Source of the DNA: PALSA-270 sp963770915
GTDB lineage: Bacteria > Acidobacteriota > Terriglobia > Terriglobales > Acidobacteriaceae
Assembly: GCA_963770915.1 (NCBI GenBank)
Contig: CAVYRG010000001.1
Span: 3,596,001-3,660,000 of the forward strand
Length of the DNA stretch: 64,000 bases
Direction of reading: 5' to 3'
This document shows positions 63,240 to 64,000 of the stretch, piece by piece. Under the pieces are notes generated by a model. It was given only the letters and a program-made list of their open reading frames with translations, did not search any database and was not told the origin of the DNA. Position 1 is the stretch's first letter, and each line of letters starts with the position of its first letter. Made by a program: the position numbers and the translations under genes.

Positions 63240-64000
63240 TTAGTTTCCGCTCTGCGCCGGTGCGGCCACAGATGAAGTCGTCGCAGGCGGCGGGTCCACC
63301 CGCGGCGTGACATCGGGAACGCTCGGCATATGTGTGACTTCGCCGCGCTGCGCATCAGCCAACACGATTCCCGCGTGTTCGAGCAGAAGACCGGTGGCGC
63401 GATCCATCTCGACATGCGATTTTTCGTACGCCGCCGTCGCCGAAACCAGATTGGATTCAGCCGTCGTCAGGCCCGCCTGGTCCTGCAGCACAGCGGTTGC
63501 GTTGGAAACTCCCGCCGCCAGCTTCTTCTTTTCCGCCTCCAGCGTCTGGCGGGCCAGTTCCATCGCAGTCTGAGCGGCGCGCACCGCGGCGCGATTCTGT
63601 TGCACGGCAAACTGCGCGTTGCGCACTTCAATGCCGACCTGGTTCTTGATTTGCTGCAGGCGCAGTTGTGCCTGGCGGTACTCCAACTGGGCGCGCACCT
63701 GGTTGGCCTGTGCAGACCGATTGCGCAGCGGAATATTCAAAGTGAGCCCGATGCCCTTGTCTGGGGCTGTCGAATTTACGAGATCCCCTAGCGTGGCGGC
63801 ATAGCTCACGGGATTTGCGGCGGTGGTGTGGCAGCCCTGGAACGCGGGCCCGGAAGAGGGGCAGAGGTTGGCGGGATTTTGATCGCCGCCCAGCCCAGCT
63901 CCGCCGTAGTAAGCAAACAGGTTGAGCGTGGGCAGCATGGCGTTGCGCACTGCTTTGTTGTTGATTTCGCGGTTGCTCAGATCGATGCGTGACTCGGCTA
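63240..64000 (-). CDS. TolC-family outer-membrane efflux protein (partial, 5' end outside window)
   Basis: The frame stays open to the window edge; about 253 C-terminal codons are visible. Typical TolC repeat: LPTLNLFAYYGGAGLGG, GIGLTLNIPLRNRSAQANQV, RAQLEYRQAQLRLQQIKNQV, KKLAAGVSNATAVLQDQAGL, SNLVSATAAYEKSHVEMDRA, then a Pro-rich tail ending SVAAPAQSGN. Forms the outer-membrane channel of a tripartite exporter; the pump genes would lie upstream, beyond the window. Confidence 0.94.
   Translation of the reverse strand, partial: AESRIDLSNREINNKAVRNAMLPTLNLFAYYGGAGLGGDQNPANLCPSSGPAFQGCHTTAANPVSYAATLGDLVNSTAPDKGIGLTLNIPLRNRSAQANQVRAQLEYRQAQLRLQQIKNQVGIEVRNAQFAVQQNRAAVRAAQTAMELARQTLEAEKKKLAAGVSNATAVLQDQAGLTTAESNLVSATAAYEKSHVEMDRATGLLLEHAGIVLADAQRGEVTHMPSVPDVTPRVDPPPATTSSVAAPAQSGN

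Overview
The window reads as soil Acidobacteriota DNA (class Terriglobia, Koribacter/Sulfotelmatobacter-like). The reasons are family-level: a large TonB-dependent receptor with an N-terminal carboxypeptidase-regulatory-like domain, many secreted hydrolases, small Thivi_2564/DUF3309/lmo0937/CsbD/DUF883/SYLF stress proteins, several Crp/Fnr paralogues and a moderately high GC content. This assignment is inference; no rRNA is present.

Region 1 (about 0-25 kb) is an envelope and general-stress island. It holds three Crp/Fnr regulators (2.0-2.7, 16.2-17.2 and 22.8-23.6 kb), two copies of a receiver-domain protein plus small membrane protein cassette (1.2-1.8 and 23.9-24.6 kb), Hsp20, a GT4 glycosyltransferase fusion with a GH130 phosphorylase, an OmpA-like coiled-coil protein, two Gln-rich repeat proteins with Tyr-rich tails, a SYLF protein, DUF883 and CsbD proteins, and many tiny membrane or zinc-binding proteins, several under 60 residues. 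A 16-bp inverted motif, TGAGC-N6-GCTCA or close variants, recurs in intergenic spacers next to the regulators and stress genes. It has Crp-site geometry and may tie the island into one regulon.

Region 2 (25.2-42.6 kb) is a sucrose-centred utilisation locus. A leftward operon encodes sucrose phosphorylase, an MFS permease and a Tat-exported GH32 enzyme. A rightward set encodes a GntR-HTH/LacI-sensor regulator, a TonB-dependent receptor, four secreted esterases of three folds including a feruloyl-esterase-like one, and a PfkB (fructo)kinase. A fifth, Tat-exported esterase lies on the other flank. The combination suggests use of acylated sucrose or a related esterified plant sugar: ester removal outside, uptake by the receptor, phosphorolysis inside and fructose phosphorylation. 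Sites resembling TGGTATAGACAA occur in front of both the regulator and the receptor.

Region 3 (42.8-46.9 kb) holds a bifunctional-looking GGDEF/EAL protein, a second CsbD-DUF883 cassette, a stretch of mini-hairpins with TTC loops, and tRNA-Phe(GAA) with its promoter.

Region 4 (47-64 kb) is mostly leftward housekeeping: M1 aminopeptidase, HutI, a MmcQ/YjbR protein, RhlE-type helicase, a DUF1778-GNAT toxin-antitoxin pair, a second two-gene pair with a frameshifted partner, HutU, split methylmalonyl-CoA mutase (B12 subunit and catalytic subunit separated by about 2.7 kb), an AlkA-like glycosylase, an intact ISNCY-type insertion sequence with an 18-bp direct repeat at its borders, DoxX, a GT2 glycosyltransferase and a TolC-family protein cut by the window end.
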